DNA of 64,000 nucleotides. It comes from Pseudomonadota bacterium (GTDB lineage Bacteria; Myxococcota_A; Polyangia; Polyangiales; Polyangiaceae). Position numbers and translations under genes: made by a program. How positions within the stretch are numbered: the first letter of the stretch is position 1; every line of letters begins with the position of its first letter. This document shows positions 41,955-51,262 of the stretch, piece by piece. The notes beneath the pieces are model-generated. The model was not told where the DNA came from. It saw only the letters and a list, made by a program, of their open reading frames with translations, and did not search any database. The stretch lies in the NCBI GenBank assembly GCA_023402175.1, contig JAEXCN010000355.1:1-64000 (forward strand), in the 5' to 3' direction.

Positions 41955-42965
41955 ATGGACAACCAGACCGTCCTCGCTGCGCTCACCCAGGAGGTGCTGG
42001 TCGCGGCCGCGGCCCTCGGCATCGAGACCGCAGCGATCGTGAGCGAGGCCGGACTCGATCCGACGGTGCTTGCCGATCCCGATGGGCGCGTCCCGCTGCT
42101 GGCGCACCTCAAGATGTGGGAGCTTCTGTCGAGAGAGCCGGTTGGGCTCGAGCTCGGCGCGCGCCTCGGGCTCGCGGGTATGGGCGTCGTCGGCTACGCG
42201 ATGCAACACGGCGCGACCGTGGGCGACGCCCTCTCGTTCCTGCACCGTTACCGCGCCGTGATCCATCCCGACGTCGTCCCCGCGCTCGAGCGGCGCGACG
42301 ACGCGACCGGATCACGCATCGTGTTCACACGACCGGTCCCACCGCCGTTCGTCAGGCTGCGCGAGCCAGTCGAGACGCAGGCCTCCGGGATCGTCGCCAT
42401 GATGCGCGCGCTCACCGGCAACCCCGTACGGCCCGCGTTCGTGGCGCTGCCATTGCCTCGGCCCGCCGATCCTTCGCGGCAGGAGAAGTTCTTCGCCTGC
42501 CCCGTGGCGTGGCGCGCGCCCATGGTCGAGGTCGCGTTCGATGCGACGCTGCTCGATCTCCCGCTGCCGCGGTCGGATGCCCAGCTGTTCGGGTATCTCG
42601 CACGCCGCGCCGACGAGCTTCACGTCGCGTTGCCCGCCGAGGCGAGCTGGGCGGCGCGCGCTCAGCGCGAGATCGGCGCGTCGCTCGCCAACGGCGAGCC
42701 TCGACTCGCGGACGTCGCCAAACGTCTCGGCGTGTCCGAGCGCACGCTGCATCGTCGGCTCGAGGCCGAGGCCACCAAGTTTGCGTCGCTCGTCGACGAG
42801 GCTCGTCGCGAACGGGCGCTCGTGCTCGTCGCGGATCCGGCGCTCAGCGCCAGCGAGCTCGCCTTCTTGCTCGGCTACTCGGAGCCCGCCGCCTTCTTCC
42901 GTGCGTTCAAGCGCTGGACGGGCGAGACGCCGAAGTCGTACCGAGCGAGCGCGCGCCGTCGATGA
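41955..42965 (+). CDS. AraC-family transcriptional regulator
   Basis: A 336-residue regulator of the ornithine-utilisation / OruR-type AraC group: an N-terminal arabinose-binding-like domain (VSEAGLDPTVLADPDGRVPL, MGVVGYAMQHGATVGDALSF) and a C-terminal double helix-turn-helix (RLADVAKRLGVSERTLHRRL, SELAFLLGYSEPAAFFRAFK, WTGETPKSYR). The ATG at 41955 is chosen; an upstream start at 41874 is possible. It is divergent from the FAD monooxygenase, a likely target. Confidence 0.92.
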   Translation: MDNQTVLAALTQEVLVAAAALGIETAAIVSEAGLDPTVLADPDGRVPLLAHLKMWELLSREPVGLELGARLGLAGMGVVGYAMQHGATVGDALSFLHRYRAVIHPDVVPALERRDDATGSRIVFTRPVPPPFVRLREPVETQASGIVAMMRALTGNPVRPAFVALPLPRPADPSRQEKFFACPVAWRAPMVEVAFDATLLDLPLPRSDAQLFGYLARRADELHVALPAEASWAARAQREIGASLANGEPRLADVAKRLGVSERTLHRRLEAEATKFASLVDEARRERALVLVADPALSASELAFLLGYSEPAAFFRAFKRWTGETPKSYRASARRR

Positions 42966-42974
42966 AGGTAAACT

Positions 42975-44810
42975 TCACTGAACGACGATCGGCGGGGCCT
43001 CGTTGATCGGCCGCGATCCCATCCCGCCTGCGTAGCCGTAGCTCGCATACGGGCCGATTCCCCACGCGTACACGCCGAACGCCCCGTCGCTGTGAGCCTC
43101 GTGCCGGCCGTAGCCGCAGGTCTTGTCGTTGACGACCTGCGGGATGTATCCGGCCGTGAGCTTGACCCAGGTATATTCGTACTCGCCGGACTCTCCGATG
43201 GGCAGCCAGCCGGTGATCTCGCCGGCACACTCGAGCGTGACGGGCTTGAAGCCGCTCGCGGTCTTCTTCCGGATGATGGTCAGCGACGTCTCGGGGAACG
43301 TGTAGTCCGTGAAGAAGACGTAGCGATCGAGGAACTGCTCCGAGGGAACGAGGCTGACGAACTCGGGGTCACCGAGGGTCGAGCCGGCGCCATTCGAGCC
43401 TCCGTTGTATTCCGCGCTCGTCATGTAGACGGAGGCGTGGAAAGGATGCTTTGCGTCCTGGCTGGTCACGGTGACGATCGCATCCGTCCGGAACGTCGCG
43501 ACCTCGCCCGCCGCGAGCGTCTCCGGAGCACCGATCGGCCTTGCCGGATGGTACGTGAGCGTCGTGCCGTCGACGGCACCGACGAAGCTCCACCAGACCT
43601 GCTCGGGAGGCGTGACGCCGCCGGTGAACACGAGGCGCGTCTGGTACGGCACGAGCGCGTACGACGTGCCCCACTGCGAGAACGGCGGGATCTGCTGCTG
43701 GGTCGTGTCGCAATAGTAGTAGTCGGCCGGAATGAGCGTACACGGCGATCCGCCAAACATTCCGACGGGCTTGTTCGTCACGATGCGACTTCCGGAAGGA
43801 GAATCGAGCTGCGTGATCTGCAGCACCTCGCCCTTCGAGAGGGTCCATTCGGCGAGCTCCCCGGTCAGCGCCGGCTCGATGCCGACGCCACGGGCGATGT
43901 CGACCGTGGGGCGCATCGAGACCTTCGTGTCGTTCTCGTTCGCGACGAGCTGAATCGTGCGGCGATGCAGCTCGAGACGCGGGCTCCGCCCGAAGTCCGC
44001 GGCCGCGACGGCGATGTACCCGGTGTCCCACGACGTGACCGGCAAGAGGACGGTCGCGGACGGGATGAAGCTCTTCGCACCCCCGTAGGGGTAGACCGAA
44101 TACGCGGATACGGGCGCATCGGTGTTGAGGTGGAAGGCCTTCGTCTTGGTCGTACCGTGCGTGATCGGATCCGCCATGACGGCGGGGACGACTCCGGGCG
44201 GGCACGTGTACTGGCAGTTCGGGCAGATCGGATCCGGCCGCTCGACCTCCTCCGATTGCGACATGAAGATGATCGCGACCTCGCCCGGCGGTAGCGCGCC
44301 CGAGAGCGGCGTGTAGACCGGGTCCTCGTTCGGATTCGTACGCGTGACGGTGTAGATCGACTTGGAGATGTCGAGCGGATCCGTTCCCCATTCTGCGGTG
44401 ATGTGCACGGGGACGTCCCACGTGTTCGTGACGATCGTCGCGTAACACGCGCCGGCCCCCGTATCGCGCCTGGGCTCGTCGGGAGGCAACATCCAGAAGT
44501 CGCAGCCCATCGATCCCTTCGAGAGGGCGGCGCTCGTGCACGCATCGACACACTTGTCGATTCCGCAGCCCTGGCCGGGGCCGCACTCCGTCACGACTTG
44601 ACCATCGTCGTCGCCGCAGCCCGTCAGCACCTTTTTCAGGTCACGGGAGCAACGAAAGCAACCCTCGGTCGGACCACCCTCCGTGGACGCATCGCGATCG
44701 TCGATGATGGGCGTGGGCGTGTCGAACGAGTCGCGGTCACTGCCGCACGCGCCGAGGACCGCGATACCGAAGACGGAAGTCGCCAATAGATAGCCACATA
44801 CGCGTGACAT
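42975..44810 (-). CDS. IgGFc-binding-family lipoprotein, operon B gene 7
   Basis: A 611-residue lipoprotein (lipobox LGAC), paralogue of 25768-27570. The Cys-rich lead matches (CFRCSRDLKKVLTGCGDD, GCGIDKCVDACTSAALSKGS), as do the main-domain landmarks: SVYPYGGAKSFIPSATVLLP, VANENDTKVSMRPTVDI, KPVGMFGGSPCTLIP, QIPPFSQWGTSYALVPY and a C-terminal VYAWGIGPYASYGYAGGMGS. It has an extra Cys pair (DPICPNCQYTCPPG). It is the last gene of operon B, 13 bases after the RCC1 gene. Likely adhesive or surface-binding. Confidence 0.85.
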   Translation of the reverse strand: MSRVCGYLLATSVFGIAVLGACGSDRDSFDTPTPIIDDRDASTEGGPTEGCFRCSRDLKKVLTGCGDDDGQVVTECGPGQGCGIDKCVDACTSAALSKGSMGCDFWMLPPDEPRRDTGAGACYATIVTNTWDVPVHITAEWGTDPLDISKSIYTVTRTNPNEDPVYTPLSGALPPGEVAIIFMSQSEEVERPDPICPNCQYTCPPGVVPAVMADPITHGTTKTKAFHLNTDAPVSAYSVYPYGGAKSFIPSATVLLPVTSWDTGYIAVAAADFGRSPRLELHRRTIQLVANENDTKVSMRPTVDIARGVGIEPALTGELAEWTLSKGEVLQITQLDSPSGSRIVTNKPVGMFGGSPCTLIPADYYYCDTTQQQIPPFSQWGTSYALVPYQTRLVFTGGVTPPEQVWWSFVGAVDGTTLTYHPARPIGAPETLAAGEVATFRTDAIVTVTSQDAKHPFHASVYMTSAEYNGGSNGAGSTLGDPEFVSLVPSEQFLDRYVFFTDYTFPETSLTIIRKKTASGFKPVTLECAGEITGWLPIGESGEYEYTWVKLTAGYIPQVVNDKTCGYGRHEAHSDGAFGVYAWGIGPYASYGYAGGMGSRPINEAPPIVVQ

Positions 44811-44823
44811 GAAACGACCCTTT

Positions 44824-46278
44824 CTAGAAAGCGACCTTCACGGGCGTCGGATGATCTTCGCTGTCGGCGGTGAATCCGAGTTCACCCTTCGCGTTGCTGC
44901 CCCAGCATTCGACGGTGCCGTCCTCGACGAGCGCACAGACCGCCTCGTTGCTCGTCGCCACGCGTACGGCGCGTTTGGTGAACGCGGCGATCTTCATGAA
45001 AAACGCGCTCACGGAGCTCGGCTTTCCGGTGCCGAGTCTGCCGCGGATGTCGCTTCCCGCGCAGTAGATGCTCCCGTCCGTCATTCGAGCACACGTGATC
45101 TCGTCGCCGACCGCAAGCTGCTGCGGCCACGTCTTGACCGTGTCTGGGAACGGCGCGAGCGCGGGCTCACGCGCCTCTTCCGGGACGCCCGTTCCGAGCG
45201 CGCCCGCGTAGCTGCGGCCCCAGCAGTAGATCTCGCCGCCGACGATGGCGCAGGCGTGTCCACGCGACCGGCTCGGATACGTGGTCAAGATCGAGCTTGC
45301 CACGACGCTCTTCGCGTTGGTGAGCGACGGAATCTTCCGTGGTGTCTCATCGGGAGTGATCGAACCGACGCGACCGGCGAGGATGCCGTCGTCGCCTCCG
45401 ACCGCACCCCAGCTGAAAGTCTCACCCTGCGCGGTGACTCCGAACATCGTGTTGTCGCTCATCGCGAGCGCGGAGAACGACAGCGCGTCGACCTTTGCCT
45501 TACCAGGAAGGCGGGCGCGGATCGGATTCGCTTCGAACTCGCCGTCGCGCCGGAGTTGCTGGAGATACGTGTCCGCGCCCCAGCACCACTGCTCTCCGGT
45601 GGAGAGGAGCGCGCAACCGTAAAAGGGGCCGAGCTCGACGTGGGTTGCTTCCGCCGGCAGCGGGACAGCATTCGGTACGGGATGCGCACCGTACCGATTC
45701 GCCGTGATGCCGAGCTGGTACGAGCCGTTCGCTCCCCAGCACTGCACGCCTCCGTCCTCGAGCCGCGCGCAGTTGTTCTGCCACGAGGCGCTGAGCTCCA
45801 CGACCCCGGCGAGGCCGCCGACGTCGCGGACCGTCGTACCGGCGTCGCCCGCGGCCTTTCCCGCGTCAGGGCTCGCGTTGCCGGTCGCGCCGGACTCGGT
45901 CGATCCCCAGCAGCGCACGGTGCTGTCGCTCATCCGCGCGCAGAAGTGAGCTTCGCCCGCGACGAGCTGCGTGGCGCAAGGCGAAGCGTCACAGACGACA
46001 GCGACGTCCACTGGATCGTAAGCCCCGCGCGCATCCGGATCGGCGCCTGCGTCGGTCGGCTCCGAAGGCGCGTCGATGCCCGTGTCGGGCGTGTCGGGTG
46101 TGTCGGAGCCTCCGTCGTAGCCCGAGTCACCGACCTGTGTACCGAGGACCGTGTCATCGTCGGAGCACGCCGACAAGATGCCCGCGGCCGCTGCAAGGAC
46201 GCTCCCGACGAGGAGCATGGACGAGAAGGCACCGGGCCTTCCGAATCCGCGCCTCCGTTCAGCTCGACCCGCGCTCAC
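44824..46278 (-). CDS. RCC1-repeat lipoprotein, operon B gene 6
   Basis: A 484-residue lipoprotein (lipobox LSAC). The start is GTG 46278, which overlaps the previous TGA (GTGA) and has GGAGG six bases upstream; the open frame continues to 46590 but is out of context. RCC1 repeats: TVRCWGSTESGATGN, GVQCWGANGSYQLGIT, QWCWGADTYLQQLRR, IYCWGRSYAGALGTGV, IYCAGSDIRGRLGTGK and VECWGSNAKGELGFT. Predicted extracellular propeller. Paralogue of 27600-28964. Confidence 0.87.
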   Translation of the reverse strand: MSAGRAERRRGFGRPGAFSSMLLVGSVLAAAAGILSACSDDDTVLGTQVGDSGYDGGSDTPDTPDTGIDAPSEPTDAGADPDARGAYDPVDVAVVCDASPCATQLVAGEAHFCARMSDSTVRCWGSTESGATGNASPDAGKAAGDAGTTVRDVGGLAGVVELSASWQNNCARLEDGGVQCWGANGSYQLGITANRYGAHPVPNAVPLPAEATHVELGPFYGCALLSTGEQWCWGADTYLQQLRRDGEFEANPIRARLPGKAKVDALSFSALAMSDNTMFGVTAQGETFSWGAVGGDDGILAGRVGSITPDETPRKIPSLTNAKSVVASSILTTYPSRSRGHACAIVGGEIYCWGRSYAGALGTGVPEEAREPALAPFPDTVKTWPQQLAVGDEITCARMTDGSIYCAGSDIRGRLGTGKPSSVSAFFMKIAAFTKRAVRVATSNEAVCALVEDGTVECWGSNAKGELGFTADSEDHPTPVKVAF

Positions 46279-47507
46279 TTCTGACCTCCACTCTTCGCGC
46301 GCGCCGGATCGAATCGACGCGCCATGTCCTTGCCGGCAACCCAGAATTCCCCGGAGCCGTTCGCCCAGATCGCGTAGAACGGATCGAGCGTGGGCTGACC
46401 GTCGAGACTGATCGCCGTCGTCGACCACTTCGTGCCGTTCCAGTGAATGAGACGGCCGAACGCTCCTGCACCCCAGACGTCGCTCCCGCTCGTCCCGGCC
46501 ATCGTGAAGAGGGCGGGCCGGTCGGGCCTCGGATCGGCGGCCCACGTGAACGTGAACGTCTTTCCGCCGTCCGAGCTCGTGCCTTGCCACATGGAAGCCT
46601 TCTCGTACGACGACTCCGGTTGACCGAGCACGAGGAGCGAGGTGGCCGAGGAGACGACGCCGCCGATGATGGGCGTGTACTTCCGATAGGGTTGGATATC
46701 CGGATCAGGGTTCAACGGCAGAGTAACTTCTTTGAAGTCTTCGCCGCCTGATTTGTAGACGACGACGATTTCGTTCTGCCACGTCTCGGTCGAGAGGCGC
46801 GCGCCGCCGAGCCAGACGGTACCGTGACCGCCCCAGACGTGGGTGAATCCGACACCGGTGTCCGTGGCAGGGTCGAGCACCCAGCCCGTGCCGTCGTAGT
46901 GGAAGACGTAGCCCGCGTCGCCGTAGCCATAACTCGCCACCGCCCAGAGGTCATCGGCCGACGGCCCCCAGATCTTCTGGACGGGAGGCAGCCACTCTCC
47001 CGGCAGCGTCACGCTCGTGAACGTCAGCGTCGCGGAAGTGTCACCGGTGCCATGCTGGATCCCGTCGCTTCCGCCGACCCAGATGTCCGTCGGACTGCTG
47101 CCCCAGATGGCCGTGAGCCGGCCGAGCTTCGACGCATGGACCGACCACGCGCTGCCGTCCCAACGAAGGACGTCGCCTTCTTGGGTCGCTGCCCAAACAA
47201 TACCCGCGCCGTCGCCCCAGAGCCCTTTCACGGTCTCCTTGGGGGGCAGCACCGTCAGACAGAAGCCATCGTCGGAGCACTCCTTCGGACCGGCATCCAC
47301 GGCGGCGTCCTTCGTCGGCGGCGTCGCGTCGGCGCCGCCTTCGCCCTCGTCGTCTCCGCCGTCCGGAAGCGTCGTGGAAGGATCGCCTGCGTCCGTCGAC
47401 GGACCTCCTCCATCGGCTTGCGCATCCGCGCACGCCGCCCCTGCGCCGAGCGCAATGACGCTCGAGAGCAGCGCTGCGCCGCTTGCGTTACCGAGCGCGA
47501 GCTTCAT
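46275..47507 (-). CDS. Propeller-like lipoprotein, operon B gene 5
   Basis: A 410-residue exported protein (signal ending GAGAAC) with a Gly/Asp linker and the lead CSDDGFCLTVLPPKE, matching CGDAGFCETRLP in gene 5 of operon A. Blades: GLWGDGAGIVWAATQEGDVL, AIWGSSPTDIWVGGSDGIQH, KIWGPSADDLWAVASYGYGD and GTSGSDVWGAGAFGRLIHW. A small patch of codons around 46700-46740 is less GC-biased. Overlaps by four bases at both ends. Surface-binding role inferred. Confidence 0.8.
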   Translation of the reverse strand: MKLALGNASGAALLSSVIALGAGAACADAQADGGGPSTDAGDPSTTLPDGGDDEGEGGADATPPTKDAAVDAGPKECSDDGFCLTVLPPKETVKGLWGDGAGIVWAATQEGDVLRWDGSAWSVHASKLGRLTAIWGSSPTDIWVGGSDGIQHGTGDTSATLTFTSVTLPGEWLPPVQKIWGPSADDLWAVASYGYGDAGYVFHYDGTGWVLDPATDTGVGFTHVWGGHGTVWLGGARLSTETWQNEIVVVYKSGGEDFKEVTLPLNPDPDIQPYRKYTPIIGGVVSSATSLLVLGQPESSYEKASMWQGTSSDGGKTFTFTWAADPRPDRPALFTMAGTSGSDVWGAGAFGRLIHWNGTKWSTTAISLDGQPTLDPFYAIWANGSGEFWVAGKDMARRFDPARAKSGGQK

Positions 47508-48715
47508 TTCGTACCTCCGGCCTGCTTGGGCCCGTGGTGGAGCGCGATGTCGTTGCCGACAATCCAGACGTCGTCGGGGCCGCTGCCCCAGACGCCGTAC
47601 AAATGTGGCTTCTTCTGGCCGATGGAGAAGGCGGCGACCGACTCGGACCAGCTCGTCCCGTCGAAGTGCAAGATCGTCCCGTTATCGCCGACAATCCAGA
47701 TGTCGCTTGGCCCGGAGCCCCACACCGCGTTGAGGTTCGACCGCGTCCTCGATTCGACGACCTCCGCCTCCGTCGCGTTCGGACCGAAGTGCCGAATGGT
47801 TCCGTTGTCGCCCACGACCCAGACGTCGGTCGCGGAGCTCCCCCAGATCCCGCGAAGGATCGTGGTGGCCTTGCTGTCGACCTGCATCCAGTCGACGTCC
47901 GGACCGCCGTTGCGCGTTCCGCGGAGGACCATCGCCACCTGCGGGCCGTACGGTCGATTGTCGCCGATCAGCCAGAGCTCGTTCGCCGATGGGCCCCAGA
48001 GACCATAAACGTTCGCGTATCCCATCGAGCGAATCCACTTGATGCCGTCGCCGGAGGCGTCGAGGACGACCTGGTTGGCACGGCCGTCGGAATAGGGGCT
48101 CGTCCCACCGCCGAAACGTACGTCCGTCGGGCTCGTGCCCCAGGCCGCGAACAGCGCAGTTCGGTCGAAGCCCGTCTCTGTCGCAGAAGGCGTGCGCTCC
48201 CAGTGCGCGGTGCCGTCCTTGAAGCCGGTGCTGTGGAAGATCATGTCCGTTGCGCTCGCGATCCAGACGTCGTTCGGCCCGCTTCCCCAGAGCGCGCGGA
48301 ACGTGTCTTTGATCGGCAGCGTGTCGGACGGCACGACGGTCGGCGTCCAGGCGGAGCCGTTCCAGTGAATCACCGTGCCGCCGGAGCCGGTTGCCCAGAC
48401 GTCGTCCTTCCCCGATCCCCACACGCTCGTGAGCGCGTAGAGCTTGTTCACGTTCGTCGGGACCGGACACCAGTCAGCCTCGTCACACGCGATCGTGTTC
48501 GTGACGCAGTTGTCGTCCGACGCATCGCACCCGCCCGCGTCCACTACCCCACCGCCGTCGCCGAACGGGGAGTTCGCGTCGAGCGTCGACGAGGCATCCG
48601 GGATCGACGGCGGGTCGGCGTCGGTCGATGCACAGCTCGCAAGCAGCCACGGCACGATCGGGACGAGCATGGCCCCGGACGCGAGGGTCGCCGCGCTGAT
48701 TCGTGAGCGCTTCAT
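47504..48715 (-). CDS. Propeller-like lipoprotein, operon B gene 4
   Basis: A 403-residue lipoprotein (lipobox LASC) with a long Asp/Ser linker, lead CDEADWCPVPTNVNK and at least six blades of the form VWGSGKDDVWATGSGGTVIH, LWGSGPNDVWIASATD, LWGPSANELWLIGDN, IWGSSATDVWVVGDNGTIRH, VWGSGPSDIWIVGDNGTILH and VWGSGPDDVWIVGND. The repeats are more regular than in the operon A counterpart at 30178. Probable BNR-like propeller on the cell surface. Confidence 0.82.
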   Translation of the reverse strand: MKRSRISAATLASGAMLVPIVPWLLASCASTDADPPSIPDASSTLDANSPFGDGGGVVDAGGCDASDDNCVTNTIACDEADWCPVPTNVNKLYALTSVWGSGKDDVWATGSGGTVIHWNGSAWTPTVVPSDTLPIKDTFRALWGSGPNDVWIASATDMIFHSTGFKDGTAHWERTPSATETGFDRTALFAAWGTSPTDVRFGGGTSPYSDGRANQVVLDASGDGIKWIRSMGYANVYGLWGPSANELWLIGDNRPYGPQVAMVLRGTRNGGPDVDWMQVDSKATTILRGIWGSSATDVWVVGDNGTIRHFGPNATEAEVVESRTRSNLNAVWGSGPSDIWIVGDNGTILHFDGTSWSESVAAFSIGQKKPHLYGVWGSGPDDVWIVGNDIALHHGPKQAGGTK

Positions 48716-49950
48716 TGGACCACCCCCGCATCACACTCTCGCATCAAACACTTCCCATCGATGCATGGTTGGCCTGCGACGACGTCACAGGTGACGCCAC
48801 AGGCCCCGCAGTTCTGCGGATGGGCGCGCAAGTTCGTCTCGCATCCGTCGGATGGATCGTTGTTGCAGTCAGCCCATCCCGGGTGGCATTCGAACGCGCA
48901 GAGCCCCTCCTTGCAGGAGGCCGTCTCGTGCAGCACGCTCTCGTCCTGTCCACCGAACCGGCACTCACGACCGCACGTGCCGCAGTTCTGAACGTCCGTG
49001 AGGAGGTCGACGCAAGTATCGCCGCATAGCACCTTGCCGGAGCGCTCGCACGGGACGGCACACTCCCAGCCGTTGCCCTCGTTGACGCACTCCTCTTTTC
49101 CGGTGCAGACGATTCCGCACTTTCCGCAGTTCTGCTTGGTTTTTAGACTATCGATCTCGCAGCCGTCGCCCGAGCACGTGTTCGAGAAGACGTCCTTGTT
49201 GCAGTCGTAATATTGAGTGTTCTGCTCGACGGCGCATTTCTTCTTGCCGCACTCGCCGAGAACGCACCCGTACACCACGTGCGGTTGGTCGCAAGCGTCA
49301 ACGGGAGGACTGCAAGCCTTGCCACACGTTCCGCAGTTGTAATCGTCCCACTTCGGATCGACGCACTTGCCGTCGCAGAGCAGCAGCCCCGATGGACAGC
49401 CGCATTTACCGTCGATGCACGGAACGTCCGCCGCGCACGCGTTCCCGCACACGCCGCAGTTGTTTTGGTCGTTCGTGAGGTTGGCCTCGCAGCCGTCGTC
49501 GATGAGGCCGTTGCAGTCGGTCCAGTCCTCGAAGACTCCGCTGAGAAGAGAGAAGTGCTTGTAACACTGGTACGCGCACGCGCCGTCGACGCACGACGAC
49601 GTCATGTTCAGCGTAAACTGCAGATCGAGGCTGTTCGGGCATTCGTTCCCGCACGCGCCGCAGTTGGCGTTGTCTTGCGCGACATGGGTCCCGCACTTGT
49701 ACGTCGGCGACGTGAGCGAGCTGCACGTGGCGTAACCGTCGGGACAGTCGAGCGCGATGCACGCGAGGATCGACCCGGTCGAGGCGTCGTCGACCGTAGC
49801 CGCGTCCGGTCGCGACGGATCCGTGAACACGGGGGGCGGCGTGCCGGCCTCGGGCGCGGATGCGAGATTGACGCGCTCCGAAGCGGAGCAGCTCGCTGTT
49901 CCGGCGGCAGCGACGAGCACCATCCCGACGATCGAGAGAAGACGCTTCAT
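48712..49950 (-). CDS. NCGxCG-repeat Cys-rich surface protein, operon B gene 3
   Basis: A 412-residue lipoprotein (MKRLLSIVGMVLVAAAGTAS, then C). Repeats run ANCGACGNECPNS, NNCGVCGNACAAD, YNCGTCGKACSPP, QNCGKCGIVCTGK, QNCGTCGRECRFG and QNCGACGVTCDVV, with DGCEANL/DGCETNL inserts as in operon A. Paralogue of 31332-32513, and similarly a likely disulfide-bonded stalk. Overlaps by four bases at both ends. Confidence 0.85.
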   Translation of the reverse strand: MKRLLSIVGMVLVAAAGTASCSASERVNLASAPEAGTPPPVFTDPSRPDAATVDDASTGSILACIALDCPDGYATCSSLTSPTYKCGTHVAQDNANCGACGNECPNSLDLQFTLNMTSSCVDGACAYQCYKHFSLLSGVFEDWTDCNGLIDDGCEANLTNDQNNCGVCGNACAADVPCIDGKCGCPSGLLLCDGKCVDPKWDDYNCGTCGKACSPPVDACDQPHVVYGCVLGECGKKKCAVEQNTQYYDCNKDVFSNTCSGDGCEIDSLKTKQNCGKCGIVCTGKEECVNEGNGWECAVPCERSGKVLCGDTCVDLLTDVQNCGTCGRECRFGGQDESVLHETASCKEGLCAFECHPGWADCNNDPSDGCETNLRAHPQNCGACGVTCDVVAGQPCIDGKCLMRECDAGVVQ

Positions 49951-50744
49951 CGAGTCTGTTCCTTTTGATTCTTTGCGCGGACGACCGCTTCGACTCTCCG
50001 CGTGTATGGCGAGTCAGGATGACGTTCGAGGAACCTTTCGCCGCGCGCGGCTGCGTCTTCGAGCCGACCCGTACGGGCGAGCGCCTCGATCTCCACGACG
50101 CTCATCTCGACGCCGAACCTCCCTCGCGGGAACTCGCGGCGGTGACGCTCGACGAGGGCGAGTGCTTCGTCGGGATGGCCTTGCGAAGCCGCTCGCTGCG
50201 CGCTCTCGAGGAGGGCGAGCTCGTCGGCGCCACCGGTCGCCGCTGCCGGCTCCGTCGTGCTCGCAGGCGTTGCGTCGCGAGCGCTCTTGCGCGCGATGGC
50301 CCGCGGCGCCGTGCGTGGCTCTCCGCGACCGCCGGAAGCGGCGGTGGCGAGCGCATGAACGTCGACGCTCGGGGGGGCGGCGACGGTCGGTTCCTCCGCG
50401 TGGGCGCTCGGCGCCTCGGCGCGAGCTTCGACCGTCGGCGGCGTTACCGCCTCACGTTGCGGCGCCGGAGTCTCCACCACGGCCGTACCGCCGTCGCGGA
50501 GCGCGACTCCGAACACCGCCGCAGAAAGAACGAGCAGCCCGCCGGCCGCGAGCATCAGCGGACCGGTCCTCGGGCTCTGCCGCCGCTCGCTCGGCACTGC
50601 GGCACCGTTCGGGTCGAGGTCGAGCGCGCGAAGAAGGCGCTCCTGACCGCCGACCGGATCCGGCGGAACGTCCTCGTCGAGTGACGCGAGGAGCGCCTTC
50701 GCACCCGGGCTTCCATCGTGCATGAGACGCGTCGGCTCCTTCAT
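49947..50744 (-). CDS. Membrane-anchored TPR-like protein, candidate anti-sigma factor, operon B gene 2
   Basis: A 265-residue protein: cytoplasmic start (AKALLASLDEDVPPDPVGGQ), one membrane segment (LMLAAGGLLVLSAAVFGVAL), an Ala/Pro/Glu linker and a C-terminal helical region (ESAQRAASQGHPDEALALVE, HRREFPRGRFGVEMSVVEIE, AARGERFLERHPDSPYTRRV) homologous to gene 2 of operon A. The conserved FPRG, GR-x-x-DAA and ERHPxSP landmarks are shared. Candidate anti-sigma factor by position and topology, without a zinc motif. Confidence 0.8.
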   Translation of the reverse strand: MKEPTRLMHDGSPGAKALLASLDEDVPPDPVGGQERLLRALDLDPNGAAVPSERRQSPRTGPLMLAAGGLLVLSAAVFGVALRDGGTAVVETPAPQREAVTPPTVEARAEAPSAHAEEPTVAAPPSVDVHALATAASGGRGEPRTAPRAIARKSARDATPASTTEPAAATGGADELALLESAQRAASQGHPDEALALVERHRREFPRGRFGVEMSVVEIEALARTGRLEDAAARGERFLERHPDSPYTRRVEAVVRAKNQKEQTR

Positions 50745-51262
50745 CGGTTGCCCTGCCTTTGCACGGCACGCTCGAAGAAGCGGCGCGCGCGGAAGATGCG
50801 TGAGCTCACGGTGCCGACCGGCAGCTCGAGCGTCGTTGCGATCTCGGCGATCGAGAGTTGTTCCATTTCGAAAAGGACGAACGCGCTTCGGAATTCATCG
50901 GGCATCGCATCGAGGATCTGCTGGAGGGCCTCGCGCGCTTCGCTCTGCACCGCGCGCTGCTCAGGGGTCGCGCGCGGGTCTTCCGAGTCCGCGAGCACGT
51001 CGTCGCTCACCTCTCTCCGTTGTGCCAGCCGGCGCCGGACACGGAGGGCGACGAACTCGCACGTCCGGAAGAGGAACCCGCCCTCGGCGCCGCGAGCGAT
51101 CTCGGTGAGTCGACGGCCCGTCGTCAGGAAGACTTCCTGAGCGGCGTCATCGATCTCCGACTGCGGAACGCCGAGACGAAGAAGGTTTCGCCAGACGAAC
51201 GAATACTTCGTCCGAACGAGCTCCGAGAGCCGTGTCCGATGCTCGGCCTCACTGTCCGACAT
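50741..51262 (-). CDS. ECF RNA polymerase sigma factor, operon B gene 1
   Basis: A 173-residue ECF sigma factor. Sigma-2: YSFVWRNLLRLGVPQSEIDD, AAQEVFLTTGRRLTEIARGA, FLFRTCEFVALRVRRRLAQR. Sigma-4: AFVLFEMEQLSIAEIATTLE, LPVGTVSSRIFRARRFFERA. I take ATG 51262; an ATG at 51307 in frame is possible and neither has a strong Shine-Dalgarno. It overlaps the candidate anti-sigma gene by ATGA and heads operon B. Confidence 0.9.
   Translation of the reverse strand: MSDSEAEHRTRLSELVRTKYSFVWRNLLRLGVPQSEIDDAAQEVFLTTGRRLTEIARGAEGGFLFRTCEFVALRVRRRLAQRREVSDDVLADSEDPRATPEQRAVQSEAREALQQILDAMPDEFRSAFVLFEMEQLSIAEIATTLELPVGTVSSRIFRARRFFERAVQRQGNR

Noticed and set aside
44809..46284. 491-codon plus-strand frame opposite the RCC1 gene of operon B
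   Set aside because: The minus strand has clear RCC1 repeats and operon-type overlaps; the plus frame is Arg-rich and motif-free.
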